A stretch of DNA of 34,311 nucleotides from Bacteroidales bacterium (GTDB taxonomy: Bacteria > Bacteroidota > Bacteroidia > Bacteroidales > P3), in the NCBI GenBank assembly GCA_031286005.1, contig JAITVC010000125.1:1-34311 (forward strand), in the 5' to 3' direction. Shown here in pieces: positions 7,092-14,300 of this stretch. The position numbers and the translations under genes were made by a program. The notes below the pieces were generated by a model. That model did no database searches. It worked only from the letters and a program-made list of their open reading frames with translations, and had not been told where the DNA came from. How positions within the stretch are numbered: position 1 is the first letter of the stretch; every line of letters begins with the position of its first letter.

Positions 7092-7730
7092 ATGGGACAA
7101 ATCAATCAAGGAATCCTCGGTGGATTCTCCGGAAAAGTAGGAACCGTAGTCGGTTCAAGTTGGAAAAACATTAACTACATGCGATCGCTGCCTCGCAAAA
7201 GCAAAAAGCCCGCATCGCTGTTGCAACTCCAACAGCAACGCAAACTCGCAACCGTTATAAATTTCCTAAAACCAATGACGCCGCTATTGCGGCAAGGGTG
7301 GAAACATTACACAAAAGGGCGGTCGGCCTTCAATGCTGCCACGGCACACACGATATTCAGCGCTATCTCAGGCGAGTATCCAAACTATGAAATCAACTAC
7401 GAAAAGGTTGTGATTTCGGTAGGACATCTTACGCCGGTTGAAGAACCTGAAGTTAAGATCAACGATGGCCGATTGCAAGTGTCATGGCAAGACAACAGCG
7501 GTACCGGCAATGCACAAGAGAAAGACAAACTTTTGCTCGCCGTAATCAATCCCGACAAAAGTGAAAACATGCTGGTTTATGATCACGTTGCGCGTGTTGA
7601 AGCAGGATTTGAATGCTCCGTCAGCCACTGGGCAGGCGATACCATCCACATCTACATCGGCTTCATCTCCGAAGACGGCAAGCGAGTGGCAACGAGCCGA
7701 GCAATCTGCAACGTAACGGTTCCTAACTAA
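7092..7730 (+). CDS. DUF6266 family protein
   Basis: A 212-residue protein whose N-terminus (GQINQGILGGFSGKVGTVVG, then SSWKNINYMRSLPRKSKKP, residues 2-40) is the hallmark of the DUF6266 family, often multicopy in Bacteroidota and of unknown function. Residues 40-90 are basic and helical. The second half (about 100-212) is beta-rich (LQVSWQDNSG, LLLAVINPDK, DTIHIYIGFISEDGKRVATS), like a fibronectin or Ig-type sandwich. No signal peptide or T9SS tail is present. It is preceded by the inverted 11-bp array and an 86-bp A-rich leader, and is followed by a hairpin repeat (7741-7789). The array may control its expression. The family call rests on the N-terminal motif and overall length. Confidence 0.8.
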   Translation: MGQINQGILGGFSGKVGTVVGSSWKNINYMRSLPRKSKKPASLLQLQQQRKLATVINFLKPMTPLLRQGWKHYTKGRSAFNAATAHTIFSAISGEYPNYEINYEKVVISVGHLTPVEEPEVKINDGRLQVSWQDNSGTGNAQEKDKLLLAVINPDKSENMLVYDHVARVEAGFECSVSHWAGDTIHIYIGFISEDGKRVATSRAICNVTVPN

Positions 7731-7740
7731 ACCGGGTGCG

Positions 7741-7789
7741 TTTCGACTCCGCTCAACGACCACATTCCGGTGGCTGAGCGGAGCCGAAG
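7741..7789. repeat. Imperfect hairpin repeat after the DUF6266 gene
   Basis: The arms 7741-7761 (starting TTTCGACTCCGCTCA) and 7769-7789 (ending TGAGCGGAGCCGAAG) pair at 17 of 21 positions around a 7-nt loop. It starts 10 bp after the stop. Half-copies of the motif (TTTCGACTTCG at 6780, CTCGACTTCG near 5594) suggest a dispersed palindromic element like the REP-type repeats of many Bacteroidota. It may also act as a terminator. Confidence 0.6.
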
Positions 7790-7809
7790 CCACCCTTGAC
7801 CCTTTAAAT

Positions 7810-7844
7810 CATAATTCATAAATCATAATCCATAATCCATAATC
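7810..7844 (+). repeat. Five CATAAYY-type heptads before the 36-aa gene
   Basis: Five consecutive 7-mers: CATAATT, CATAAAT, CATAATC, CATAATC, CATAATC. They end 6 bp before the ATG at 7851. A similar five-unit array lies at 11320-11354 before the giant gene. Confidence 0.75.
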
Positions 7845-7850
7845 ATCAAC

Positions 7851-7961
7851 ATGAAACTAAAAAACATCAATCCCGAACACATCTGTGCCATCATCGGCCT
7901 AATCATCGAAATCGCACTACGAATCCGAAAACGCAAAAAAACCACCCCCAAAAAAGAATGA
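7851..7961 (+). CDS. 36-residue basic membrane peptide
   Basis: The ATG at 7851 opens a 36-codon frame (MKLKNINPEHICAIIGLIIE, then IALRIRKRKKTTPKKE). It has one hydrophobic segment (about 11-23) followed by a strongly basic tail, the pattern of a small inner-membrane peptide with a cytosolic C-terminus. Placement supports it: a heptad array ends 6 bp upstream, and a perfect 12-bp hairpin begins 1 nt after the stop. That combination of leader and terminator argues for a real transcription unit. I do not recognise the peptide; it could equally be a type I-toxin-like or a phage-derived small protein. It follows the DUF6266 gene on the same strand. Confidence 0.55.
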   Translation: MKLKNINPEHICAIIGLIIEIALRIRKRKKTTPKKE

Positions 7962-7990
7962 CGAAAGGGCGAATGTTATTCGCCCTTTCG
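7962..7990 (+). terminator. Perfect 12-bp hairpin after the 36-aa gene
   Basis: The stem CGAAAGGGCGAA (7962-7973) pairs with TTCGCCCTTTCG (7979-7990) around the loop TGTTA. It starts just after the TGA. No T-run follows, so it may stabilise the transcript end as well as terminate. Confidence 0.7.
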
Positions 7991-8018
7991 GGTGCAAGGT
8001 GACTGGGTACGGCGTGCG
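7991..8018 (+). repeat. 28-bp intergenic repeat, copy C
   Basis: It contains GGTGCAAGGTGACTGGGTAC and then GGCGTGCG. It matches copy A at 24 of 28 positions and directly follows the hairpin, 9 bp before the ATPase 2 dyad. Confidence 0.7.
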
Positions 8019-8027
8019 CGGGTGGTG

Positions 8028-8068
8028 TTTATGCAAATCGTAAAATCGAATTTGCATATTTGCATAAA
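8028..8068. promoter_or_regulatory. Dyad overlapping the -33 element of ATPase 2
   Basis: TTTATGCAAAT (8028-8038) and ATTTGCATAAA (8058-8068) are perfect inverted repeats. A third ATTTGCAT at 8050-8057 is directly repeated beside the right arm and pairs with ATGCAAAT at 8031-8038 around 11 nt. The -33 element TTTG (8051-8054) lies inside, so a bound protein should block the promoter. Confidence 0.7.
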
Positions 8069-8082
8069 AAAGGTTATCTTTG
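8051..8082 (+). promoter_or_regulatory. Promoter of ATPase 2
   Basis: TTTG (8051-8054), a 20-bp spacer and TATCTTTG (8075-8082). The predicted leader to the ATG at 8101 is only about 12 nt, which supports that start codon. Confidence 0.8.
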
Positions 8083-8100
8083 CATCAAAATTAAGATATT

Positions 8101-9249
8101 ATGGTGTCGAGAATAATCACAGAGAAACTTCACTATTTAGCAACGAAGTACCCGGTTTTAACGCTTACAGGAAGTCGGCAATGCGGTAAATCCACCCTGC
8201 TAAAATCAATTTTTCCCAACTACCGATATGTGAGTTTGGAAGATTTGGATATGCGCATGATGGCCAAAGATGATCCGCGTGGTTTTTTGGAGAATTTTGG
8301 TTCAAAAACCATTATTGATGAAGCGCAGTATGTGCCGGAACTTTTTTCCTATATCCAGACTAAGGTTGACGCTCAAAACGAAGTGGGCATGTACATTTTA
8401 TCGGGGTCTCACAACTTTCTTCTTTTGCAAAATATTACACAAAGCTTGGCCGGTCGGACTGCTGTGTTGAAGTTAGCGCCATTTTCGATTTCGGAACTAA
8501 AAACAGCGGGTCTTTTGCCTCAAAATTTGAATACATGGTTGTATACGGGCGGTTATCCGCGGATATACGACAAACAGATTGAGCCTACCGACTTTTATCC
8601 GCATTATATCCAAACGTATATTGATCGGGATATTCGCACGATTCGGGATATTGCCAATCTCTCGCAGTTTGTTCGTTTTTTGAAGTTGTGTGCAGCAAGG
8701 GTTGGGCAATTGATAAACCTTTCATCGCTTGCCAACGACGCCGAAATAACGGTGCCAACCGCTCGTGCCTGGCTATCACTTTTAGAAAGCAGTTATGTGC
8801 TATTTCTGCTTAAACCGTATCACAACAACTTTAACAAACGCTTGACCAAATCGCCTAAATTGTATTTTTACGATACCGGGTTGGTCTCTTCCTTACTTGG
8901 ATTAGAGCATTCGGATCAACTTTCCACCCATTATCTGAGAGGAGAATTATTTGAAAACATGGTTGTTTCTGAAATTGTAAAGACCCATTTCTTTGAAGGA
9001 AAAGAACCCCAACTCTATTTTTGGCGAGACTCGAACAAACATGAAGTGGATCTACTCATAGAAACGGGAGGGCAGTTGCAGGCCATAGAGATTAAATCAT
9101 CGGCTACCATGAAACCTGATTTTTTTGCGAATTTAGAGCTCTTTCGGTCCATCAGCGGAATCAAAAAAGAAAATTTATCCGTTGTTTACGGGGGCGACAC
9201 CGACTACACCACGCAAAGGGGACGTTTTGTGTCGTGGAAGAATCTGTAA
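8101..9249 (+). CDS. AAA+ ATPase with C-terminal DUF4143 domain (ATPase 2)
   Basis: A 382-residue COG1373-type ATPase. The P-loop is GSRQCGKS (24-31), Walker B is TIIDEAQ (70-76) and the sensor-like motif is SGS (101-103), followed by the RTAVLKLAPFSISEL signature (119-133). A winged-helix-like middle (about 190-240) leads to LYFYDTGL and the DUF4143 C-terminus. HEVDLLIE (Glu315, Asp317) and AIEIKSS (Glu330, Lys332) again give a PD-(D/E)XK-like pattern. It is similar in plan to ATPase 1 but clearly diverged, so this is not a recent duplication. The gene has its own promoter and dyad and sits between repeat copies C and D, both in the gene's orientation. It converges on ATPase 3. Cellular role unknown; DNA-related or mobile-element functions are possible. 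Confidence 0.9.
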   Translation: MVSRIITEKLHYLATKYPVLTLTGSRQCGKSTLLKSIFPNYRYVSLEDLDMRMMAKDDPRGFLENFGSKTIIDEAQYVPELFSYIQTKVDAQNEVGMYILSGSHNFLLLQNITQSLAGRTAVLKLAPFSISELKTAGLLPQNLNTWLYTGGYPRIYDKQIEPTDFYPHYIQTYIDRDIRTIRDIANLSQFVRFLKLCAARVGQLINLSSLANDAEITVPTARAWLSLLESSYVLFLLKPYHNNFNKRLTKSPKLYFYDTGLVSSLLGLEHSDQLSTHYLRGELFENMVVSEIVKTHFFEGKEPQLYFWRDSNKHEVDLLIETGGQLQAIEIKSSATMKPDFFANLELFRSISGIKKENLSVVYGGDTDYTTQRGRFVSWKNL

Positions 9250-9270
9250 TTGCGGACTTGCTGTGCAAGA

Positions 9271-9298
9271 GGTGCGAGGTGGCTGGGTACGGGGTGCG
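9271..9298 (+). repeat. 28-bp intergenic repeat, copy D
   Basis: It reads GGTGCGAGGTGGCTGGGTAC followed by GGGGTGCG. The unit GGTGCGAGGT occurs twice (9271-9280 and 9293-9302) around GGCTGGGTACGG. It lies between the convergent 3' ends of ATPases 2 and 3, 21 bp after the first stop. Confidence 0.75.
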
Positions 9299-9357
9299 AG
9301 GTAAAAGGGTCAAAAGGTCAAGGGTTAAAAGTGTGCCACGAGGCGCAGTGAATACGT

Positions 9358-10530
9358 TTAGTAATTCAAGCCAAAGGCCCACAGGGGGAGGATGTTGTTG
9401 TAGCCGTATTCGATGTCGTCTTTCACAATGTAAGCCTTTTTCAGGTGTTTGATTTGGTCTTGGTTTTTACTTTTTCCGCCCACTTCAAACGTTATATTGT
9501 TGATGTTGAAATCGCCTTTATCAGAACGGTAAACTTTATTCTTCACACGCATTTGGTTGAGAAAAAACGTTTCGCGAATGTTTCCCGTCTTTGGATTTTC
9601 CTCTGCCAGAGCATAAATCAGATTGGCGTTGTCGATGTAAACTTTATCCACTTTTCCCAACTGTCCGATGCCTTCGCTTTTATCACGCAGCTGCATAATC
9701 AACCCCGCCTGTTCCATAAAGTAGCAATAATCATCTATATGGTTGCGACTGGCCTCCAATAGGCTTGCTATTTTTGTGAAATTAGGTTTGAAAGGAACAC
9801 TTTGCGAGATAATTTTTAAGAGTTTGCCAAGTTTTTTTCCGGTTGAAAGGGTCATATTTGCATACATTGGAATATCGGTTTCCAAGGTTTGAATAATCAT
9901 CTGGTTTAAACGGTGCAGAAATAGAGTATCATCGGTTCCGAATGGGTAGTAGCCACGTCGCAAATAATCTTTAAAAAGCGGCAGTGGATGACGAACCGGG
10001 AAGTTATCTGTTTTATGCTCTAAAATATCCTGTAAACGGTATGGCTCAATCTTGATATGGTGAAATAAAAAGAGATATTCTCGAAACGAAAGTCCCTGCA
10101 TTTGGAACATCAATGCACGACGGCTCAAATCAGCGCTACCTTTGAGAATATCCAAAACAGACGAGCCCGTAAAAACCACGTTCATTTGCGGGAAATAATC
10201 GTAAATAGATTTCAAGGCTTGCGACCATCCGGTATATTTGTGAACTTCGTCGATAAACAAATATTTCCCTCTGTTTTTAGAAAATTCCTCTGCGAGTTCA
10301 ACCAAGGTATGATTGGCAAAATAAATATCATCGGCTTGCACGTAAAGTGTTTTGTTGACGTCCAAATTTTCTTTGATATATTGCAAAATCAGGGTTGTTT
10401 TGCCCACTCCGCGAGGCCCAATAAGGCCAATCATCCGGTCGCTCCACGCCACTTCCGAATACAGATACCGTTTAAAATCAAGCGGTGTAAGCGATAATAA
10501 GGCTTTGAAATTTTTACTTAACTGCTCCAT
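9358..10530 (-). CDS. AAA+ ATPase, DUF4143-like C-terminus (ATPase 3)
   Basis: The start is placed at the ATG complementary to 10528-10530 (MEQLSKNFKALLS, 390 residues). A longer frame from 10578 would begin upstream of the -7 promoter box and cannot be fully transcribed from it. The P-loop is GPRGVGKT (38-45), Walker B is LFIDE (91-95), and a sensor-like TGSS follows at 121-124. The middle is helical. The C-terminus has GDFNINNITFEVGGKSK (Asp340, Glu349, Lys353), the variant nuclease-like signature of this ATPase group. It belongs to a different subfamily from ATPases 1 and 2. It is divergent from the DUF4160-DUF2442 pair, and tandem dyads in the shared region could control both. The role is unknown. 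Confidence 0.87.
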   Translation of the reverse strand: MEQLSKNFKALLSLTPLDFKRYLYSEVAWSDRMIGLIGPRGVGKTTLILQYIKENLDVNKTLYVQADDIYFANHTLVELAEEFSKNRGKYLFIDEVHKYTGWSQALKSIYDYFPQMNVVFTGSSVLDILKGSADLSRRALMFQMQGLSFREYLFLFHHIKIEPYRLQDILEHKTDNFPVRHPLPLFKDYLRRGYYPFGTDDTLFLHRLNQMIIQTLETDIPMYANMTLSTGKKLGKLLKIISQSVPFKPNFTKIASLLEASRNHIDDYCYFMEQAGLIMQLRDKSEGIGQLGKVDKVYIDNANLIYALAEENPKTGNIRETFFLNQMRVKNKVYRSDKGDFNINNITFEVGGKSKNQDQIKHLKKAYIVKDDIEYGYNNILPLWAFGLNY

Positions 10531-10547
10531 TTTGAATAACTTTTTTG

Positions 10548-10555
10548 CAAAGATA
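10548..10555 (-). promoter_or_regulatory. -7 promoter element of ATPase 3
   Basis: On the minus strand this reads TATCTTTG, about 18 bp before the ATG at 10530, giving a leader of roughly 10 nt. The -33 position (10576-10579) reads AGTG and falls inside the first dyad. This box decides the start codon of the gene. Confidence 0.7.
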
Positions 10556-10574
10556 CGAATTATTTTACATATAT

Positions 10575-10640
10575 GCACTATGTGAAGTGCGTTTTTTGAT
10601 GGAATTGCACTATGCGGAGTGCGGATTCGCTATGCGAGCG
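10575..10640. promoter_or_regulatory. Tandem dyads between ATPase 3 and the DUF4160 gene
   Basis: GCACT-ATGTGA-AGTGC (10575-10590) and GCACT-ATGCGG-AGTGC (10607-10622) are 32 bp apart start to start. A degenerate third, CGCT-ATGCG-AGCG (10628-10640), follows. The first covers the -33 position of ATPase 3; the last merges with repeat copy E. Confidence 0.7.
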
Positions 10641-10652
10641 GGTACGAGGTGC
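10640..10652 (+). repeat. Intergenic repeat, partial copy E
   Basis: GGGTACGAGGTGC matches the central part of copy A exactly over 13 bp. The outer parts are not recognisable. Confidence 0.45.
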
Positions 10653-10670
10653 AGGGTAAAAAGAAAAAAC

Positions 10671-10701
10671 TTGCAAATTTCATTTTTTTTTCCTATCTTT
10701 G
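10671..10701 (+). promoter_or_regulatory. Promoter of the DUF4160-DUF2442 pair
   Basis: TTG (10671-10673), a 20-bp spacer and TATCTTTG (10694-10701), with the start codon at 10737. Confidence 0.75.
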
Positions 10702-10736
10702 CGTGTCATATACGTGTGTAATTATAGATTTAAGAT

Positions 10737-11042
10737 ATGCCAAAGCTTTACGAATATATGGGAATCATCATCCGCCTGTTTTATGGCGACCATGAACCGG
10801 TACATGTACATGCTGTCTATGGCGAAAATGAAATCAAGGTAGAGATGCATATTAAGGACGGCTTAATAATCAGCATCGATTACGAAACGATACGCGGAAA
10901 ATTCACTCCGGCAAAAGAACGAGAACTAAAATTATTCATTGAAACATACAAAAACGCTATCCTTTTTGCTTGGGAGCAAAGTAAAAACGGCAAGGATATG
11001 AAATTTAAGCCCATTATCATCACAAAACGCATCAAGCCATGA
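10737..11042 (+). CDS. DUF4160 domain protein (toxin-like partner)
   Basis: A 101-residue cytosolic protein. The N-terminal half (MPKLYEYMGIIIRLFYGDHE, then PVHVHAVYGENEIKVEM) has the DUF4160 signature: a short hydrophobic strand, a [Y/W]-x-x-[D/E]H-x-P-x-H-x-H motif (His19, His23, His25 region) and a strand-rich continuation. The C-terminal half (60-101) is helical with a basic end. DUF4160 genes are very often paired with DUF2442 genes, and the pair has been predicted as a toxin-antitoxin-like module, though the mechanism is not established to my knowledge. Here the stop overlaps the DUF2442 start as ATGA, so translation is probably coupled. It has its own promoter (10671-10701), divergent from ATPase 3. 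Confidence 0.85.
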   Translation: MPKLYEYMGIIIRLFYGDHEPVHVHAVYGENEIKVEMHIKDGLIISIDYETIRGKFTPAKERELKLFIETYKNAILFAWEQSKNGKDMKFKPIIITKRIKP

Positions 11043-11293
11043 TCAAGCATGCTCTATATCTCGGCGATTATCTCTTTGAGGTTACATTCTACGATCAAAC
11101 TGTTCGAGTTGTAAATCTTGAGCCGTTTTTTGCCCAAAAACATCCGGTTATACACAAGTTTGCAAACCCCGAATTAGTAAAGAACTTCCATCTTGAAGAC
11201 GGAACGCTATGCTGGGGGGACAACGAATTAGATGTAAATCCGCTTAACCTATACACCGGAAAATACGACGCACAACCCGAATATGTCCACTAA
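11039..11293 (+). CDS. DUF2442 domain protein (antitoxin-like partner)
   Basis: An 84-residue protein of the DUF2442 type. It starts with two beta strands (ALYLGDYLFEVTFYDQTVRV), continues with the LEPFF segment and a helix (PVIHKFANPELVKNFHLEDG), and has the family's TLCWGDNELDVNPLNLY close at 65-80. It overlaps the DUF4160 gene by four bases (ATGA) and is the second cistron of that unit. By analogy with other pairs it would be the antitoxin-like partner, but there is no separate DNA-binding motif visible. The giant T9SS gene starts 61 bp downstream without an obvious promoter of its own, so read-through from here cannot be excluded. Confidence 0.85.
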   Translation: MIKHALYLGDYLFEVTFYDQTVRVVNLEPFFAQKHPVIHKFANPELVKNFHLEDGTLCWGDNELDVNPLNLYTGKYDAQPEYVH

Positions 11294-11319
11294 TCCCTAT
11301 TCACGATTCAAAGTTCACT

Positions 11320-11354
11320 CATAATTCATAATTCATAACCCATAATTCATAACT
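11320..11354 (+). repeat. Five CATAAYY heptads abutting the giant gene's start codon
   Basis: CATAATT, CATAATT, CATAACC, CATAATT, CATAACT run without interruption and the next base is the A of the ATG at 11355. No TAnnTTTG box is seen between 11294 and 11354, so the heptads lie in the leader or form an unusual promoter. Confidence 0.8.
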
Positions 11355-14300
11355 ATGAAATCACCCCTACGCTTTTCCATTTTTCTTCTCGCCATACTCA
11401 CCCTCACCGCTAAAACAGCGTGGGCGCAGGTAACTTATGCGAATATGAATTTAAATTCAGGCAGTAAGTTTGAATGGAAGATAGAGCATAAATTCATGAC
11501 CAAAGAGGAGTTTAATCTGATTAAGGCCGAAACCGATCCCAACAAAAAAGTGATCAATCTCTTGGTTTATATCAAACTGCCGGCAGAATTGAGGAATAAA
11601 GGCGTTGGATTCAATGGAACGTCTTCCATGAATTTTGCCATTTGGAAGATGAACGATGACGGCACCTTTACGCGAAGCATAGAAACCGCAAGGCATATTC
11701 CCGCCAGTGGAAGCATGGTGTCGGGATTATCGTTTGCAGGTGCATCGCCTATTTCTGTCCCGGGACGAACTGCAGGTTTTGGAGTGGGTAACACCAGTGA
11801 TAGACCCGGTTTGGAATATTCGTCCTGCTCCGGAGGAACTTGGACTTGGACATATACACCTCTTGGTTCTACTGCTGACGGTTGGGATGTAATGTTTTCC
11901 TATCCGTTTTATATTGGGGATGCCACAGAGCCGAAGTCGTTTTATGTAACGATGGACGAGTGTTATCCGGTGGATGCTTCGGGCTGCTCAAACTATGGAG
12001 AGACAACCAATTCGGGTATCTGTGCGGGAGTGAACTTTCATCAAATTTATTTGCAAAATTTAGAAGGAAGAATAATGGTTAATGAAAGAGTTGGTACCAA
12101 TCAAAATTCGACCAATATTTTAAATACAAATCCCCTCAGTCAGAACTGGACATTTCCAACCCCAACCTCTTCAACCATGGGTCCAATGGAATGGCCTAAT
12201 ATCGCCAATCCCAACACCACCAATTATGACCCGGAAGCGCCATTCTTGACTTATAAAGAAAACGGTTTCAACTCCTTTTTGATGGGTGGAATAACGTTCT
12301 TAGGCCCCCCCAGTTCAGAAATCGTCATGAAAGACACAGTTTGCCCGGGCGAGGATTTGAAGATAACGGTAAGCACTTCGGCTGGCGATCCTCTGGATGT
12401 TTGGAGTTTGGAGTATTCAACCGATAATGGCCAAACATGGAATGAGAATCAATATTTGCTTCGTTTCAATACCAATGGCACCGAAGACAAATATACGAAT
12501 GTTACGCACACGGGCTCTTGCAACCCGTTGGCGTCCGCATCAACTTGCAGCGAAGAATTTGTCGACACAATTACTATCCCTTACGCAGTGGCCAAAGCCT
12601 TGGATGGCGCCAAACTGCGCATCCGTGCAGGCAATAGTCAGGGCGAAGGCATCGACTCCCTCAACCTCGGTTCGCCCTTTGGCGTAAAAGGCAGCGGCAG
12701 CAAAGCCGCACGGATTGGAGCGCCGTCGTTTCCGGAGTTTAAGTTGTTTTTGACGCAACAAGCTAGTCCGTTTTCGGAATTTAACACACCTACGAAGGAT
12801 GCAAATGACCGCAACCGCATCTATTCTGTTGATGCGGGAGCACAGGTGCGATTGGCGTTTTTTGTGGGTACAGATGCGTCTTTAACGGGTATGCCGGGCA
12901 GTGCTACAGCGAATCCGACCGGAGGTTTTGCAGGGATGATATTTAGCGATTCGATTTATACCAATACAAACGCATGGACAGTGCCATCGGGCATTACTAA
13001 TTCGAATGCGAGCAAAATGTTTATCAATTTCCCTGCTCGCGAGGGTAAATTTACAGCTCAAGCCAAATACTTCGAGAGCCGCTACAACTGCCGAGTGAAT
13101 AGCGACACTATAGCCATCCAAGGGCAAATGACCCTTGATGCCAAAGTGAACCTCAAAGACGATTCGGATATTGCTTGCGTAAACCAAGACTACGAAAAAC
13201 TTACTGTGCAGTTTCAAACGAACTGTGATGCGGGGGTGGATTTTTCTGAGCCGACAACTACTTGGCAAATTATACAGAAGATAGGTTCTGTGGAAACGAA
13301 TTTAACAGAAGAAACCGATGCTTTGGAATACGAAGACTTTAGCGGTACGCCGGCAGATCAGCATTTTCATGGTAAAAAAACCGGACTCTTAAGGATTACC
13401 GTGAAAGCTGCCTATATGACAGAAAACTCCCAACTCATCATCCGCCTCAAAGATGGCTGCGGTGGCGAGGCGGTGGATACAGTGAATTTGGAGATTGAGA
13501 CGTTGCCGACTGATTGGGCAAAGTCTGCAGTGGGGGATTCGTTTGCGATTTTTGCATATAATTCGGCAATGGGGACAGGTAATAATACGATGATTAATAG
13601 TCCTCAATATGTGAGACCTACAGGTACGTATAATGCTGCGGGTACTTCCGTTCTTTTTCTTACAGATTTCTTTAGTGAATATACAGTGTTCCATAATTTT
13701 GGAGCATCTCGTGAACAAACTTTGATGGATCCTTCTTATTCGTTTTTGTTAGCTGGGCCAACAACACCTGCGCCGGGTATAAGAGATAGTATTTGGGTTG
13801 TTGGGACATCGTTTAACGGTTGCGCATACCAATCAACAAAATTGATAAAAGGAGGGATGGGAAATGTCAATCCTGCTGAAGAGAATATGTATGGCGATGT
13901 AATTGCTTGTGGTGATACGATTTTCTTAAAAGCAAGCATGCCTCTAAATACAGATCCATCAATGCTGAAATACTGGCGTTGGGTAATTAGATTAAAGCAA
14001 TCTTCTCCAGATTATTATACTATAGGTTGTAGTCCAGAATCTTTGAAAGATAATGGAGCGTTAGATTATCAGATATTTGAAAATGTTGTCACAACAACAA
14101 CATCCCCAGGAGGCTACATTACTATGATGGGACCGATATTAGGCCGATTAGATGGAAATTCTTCATTTGGCTATGATCAGATTATAGCCGAAATAGATCC
14201 CATTAGCATATATACATCAACATTAAAGATTTATCCTGCAAATGATGGTACAGGTCGAGATCAGATGAAAAACCTATTGGCAGAAATAAATACATGGGGG

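Noticed and set aside
7992..8189. 65-codon frame overlapping the start of ATPase 2
   Set aside because: It runs through the 28-bp repeat, the dyad and the promoter of ATPase 2, so it cannot be a normal coding region.
4287..10530. The three ATPases as a recent gene amplification
   Set aside because: Their P-loops (GARRVGKT, GSRQCGKS, GPRGVGKT) and the rest of the proteins differ widely, and their operators differ too. Separate acquisition or old divergence fits better.
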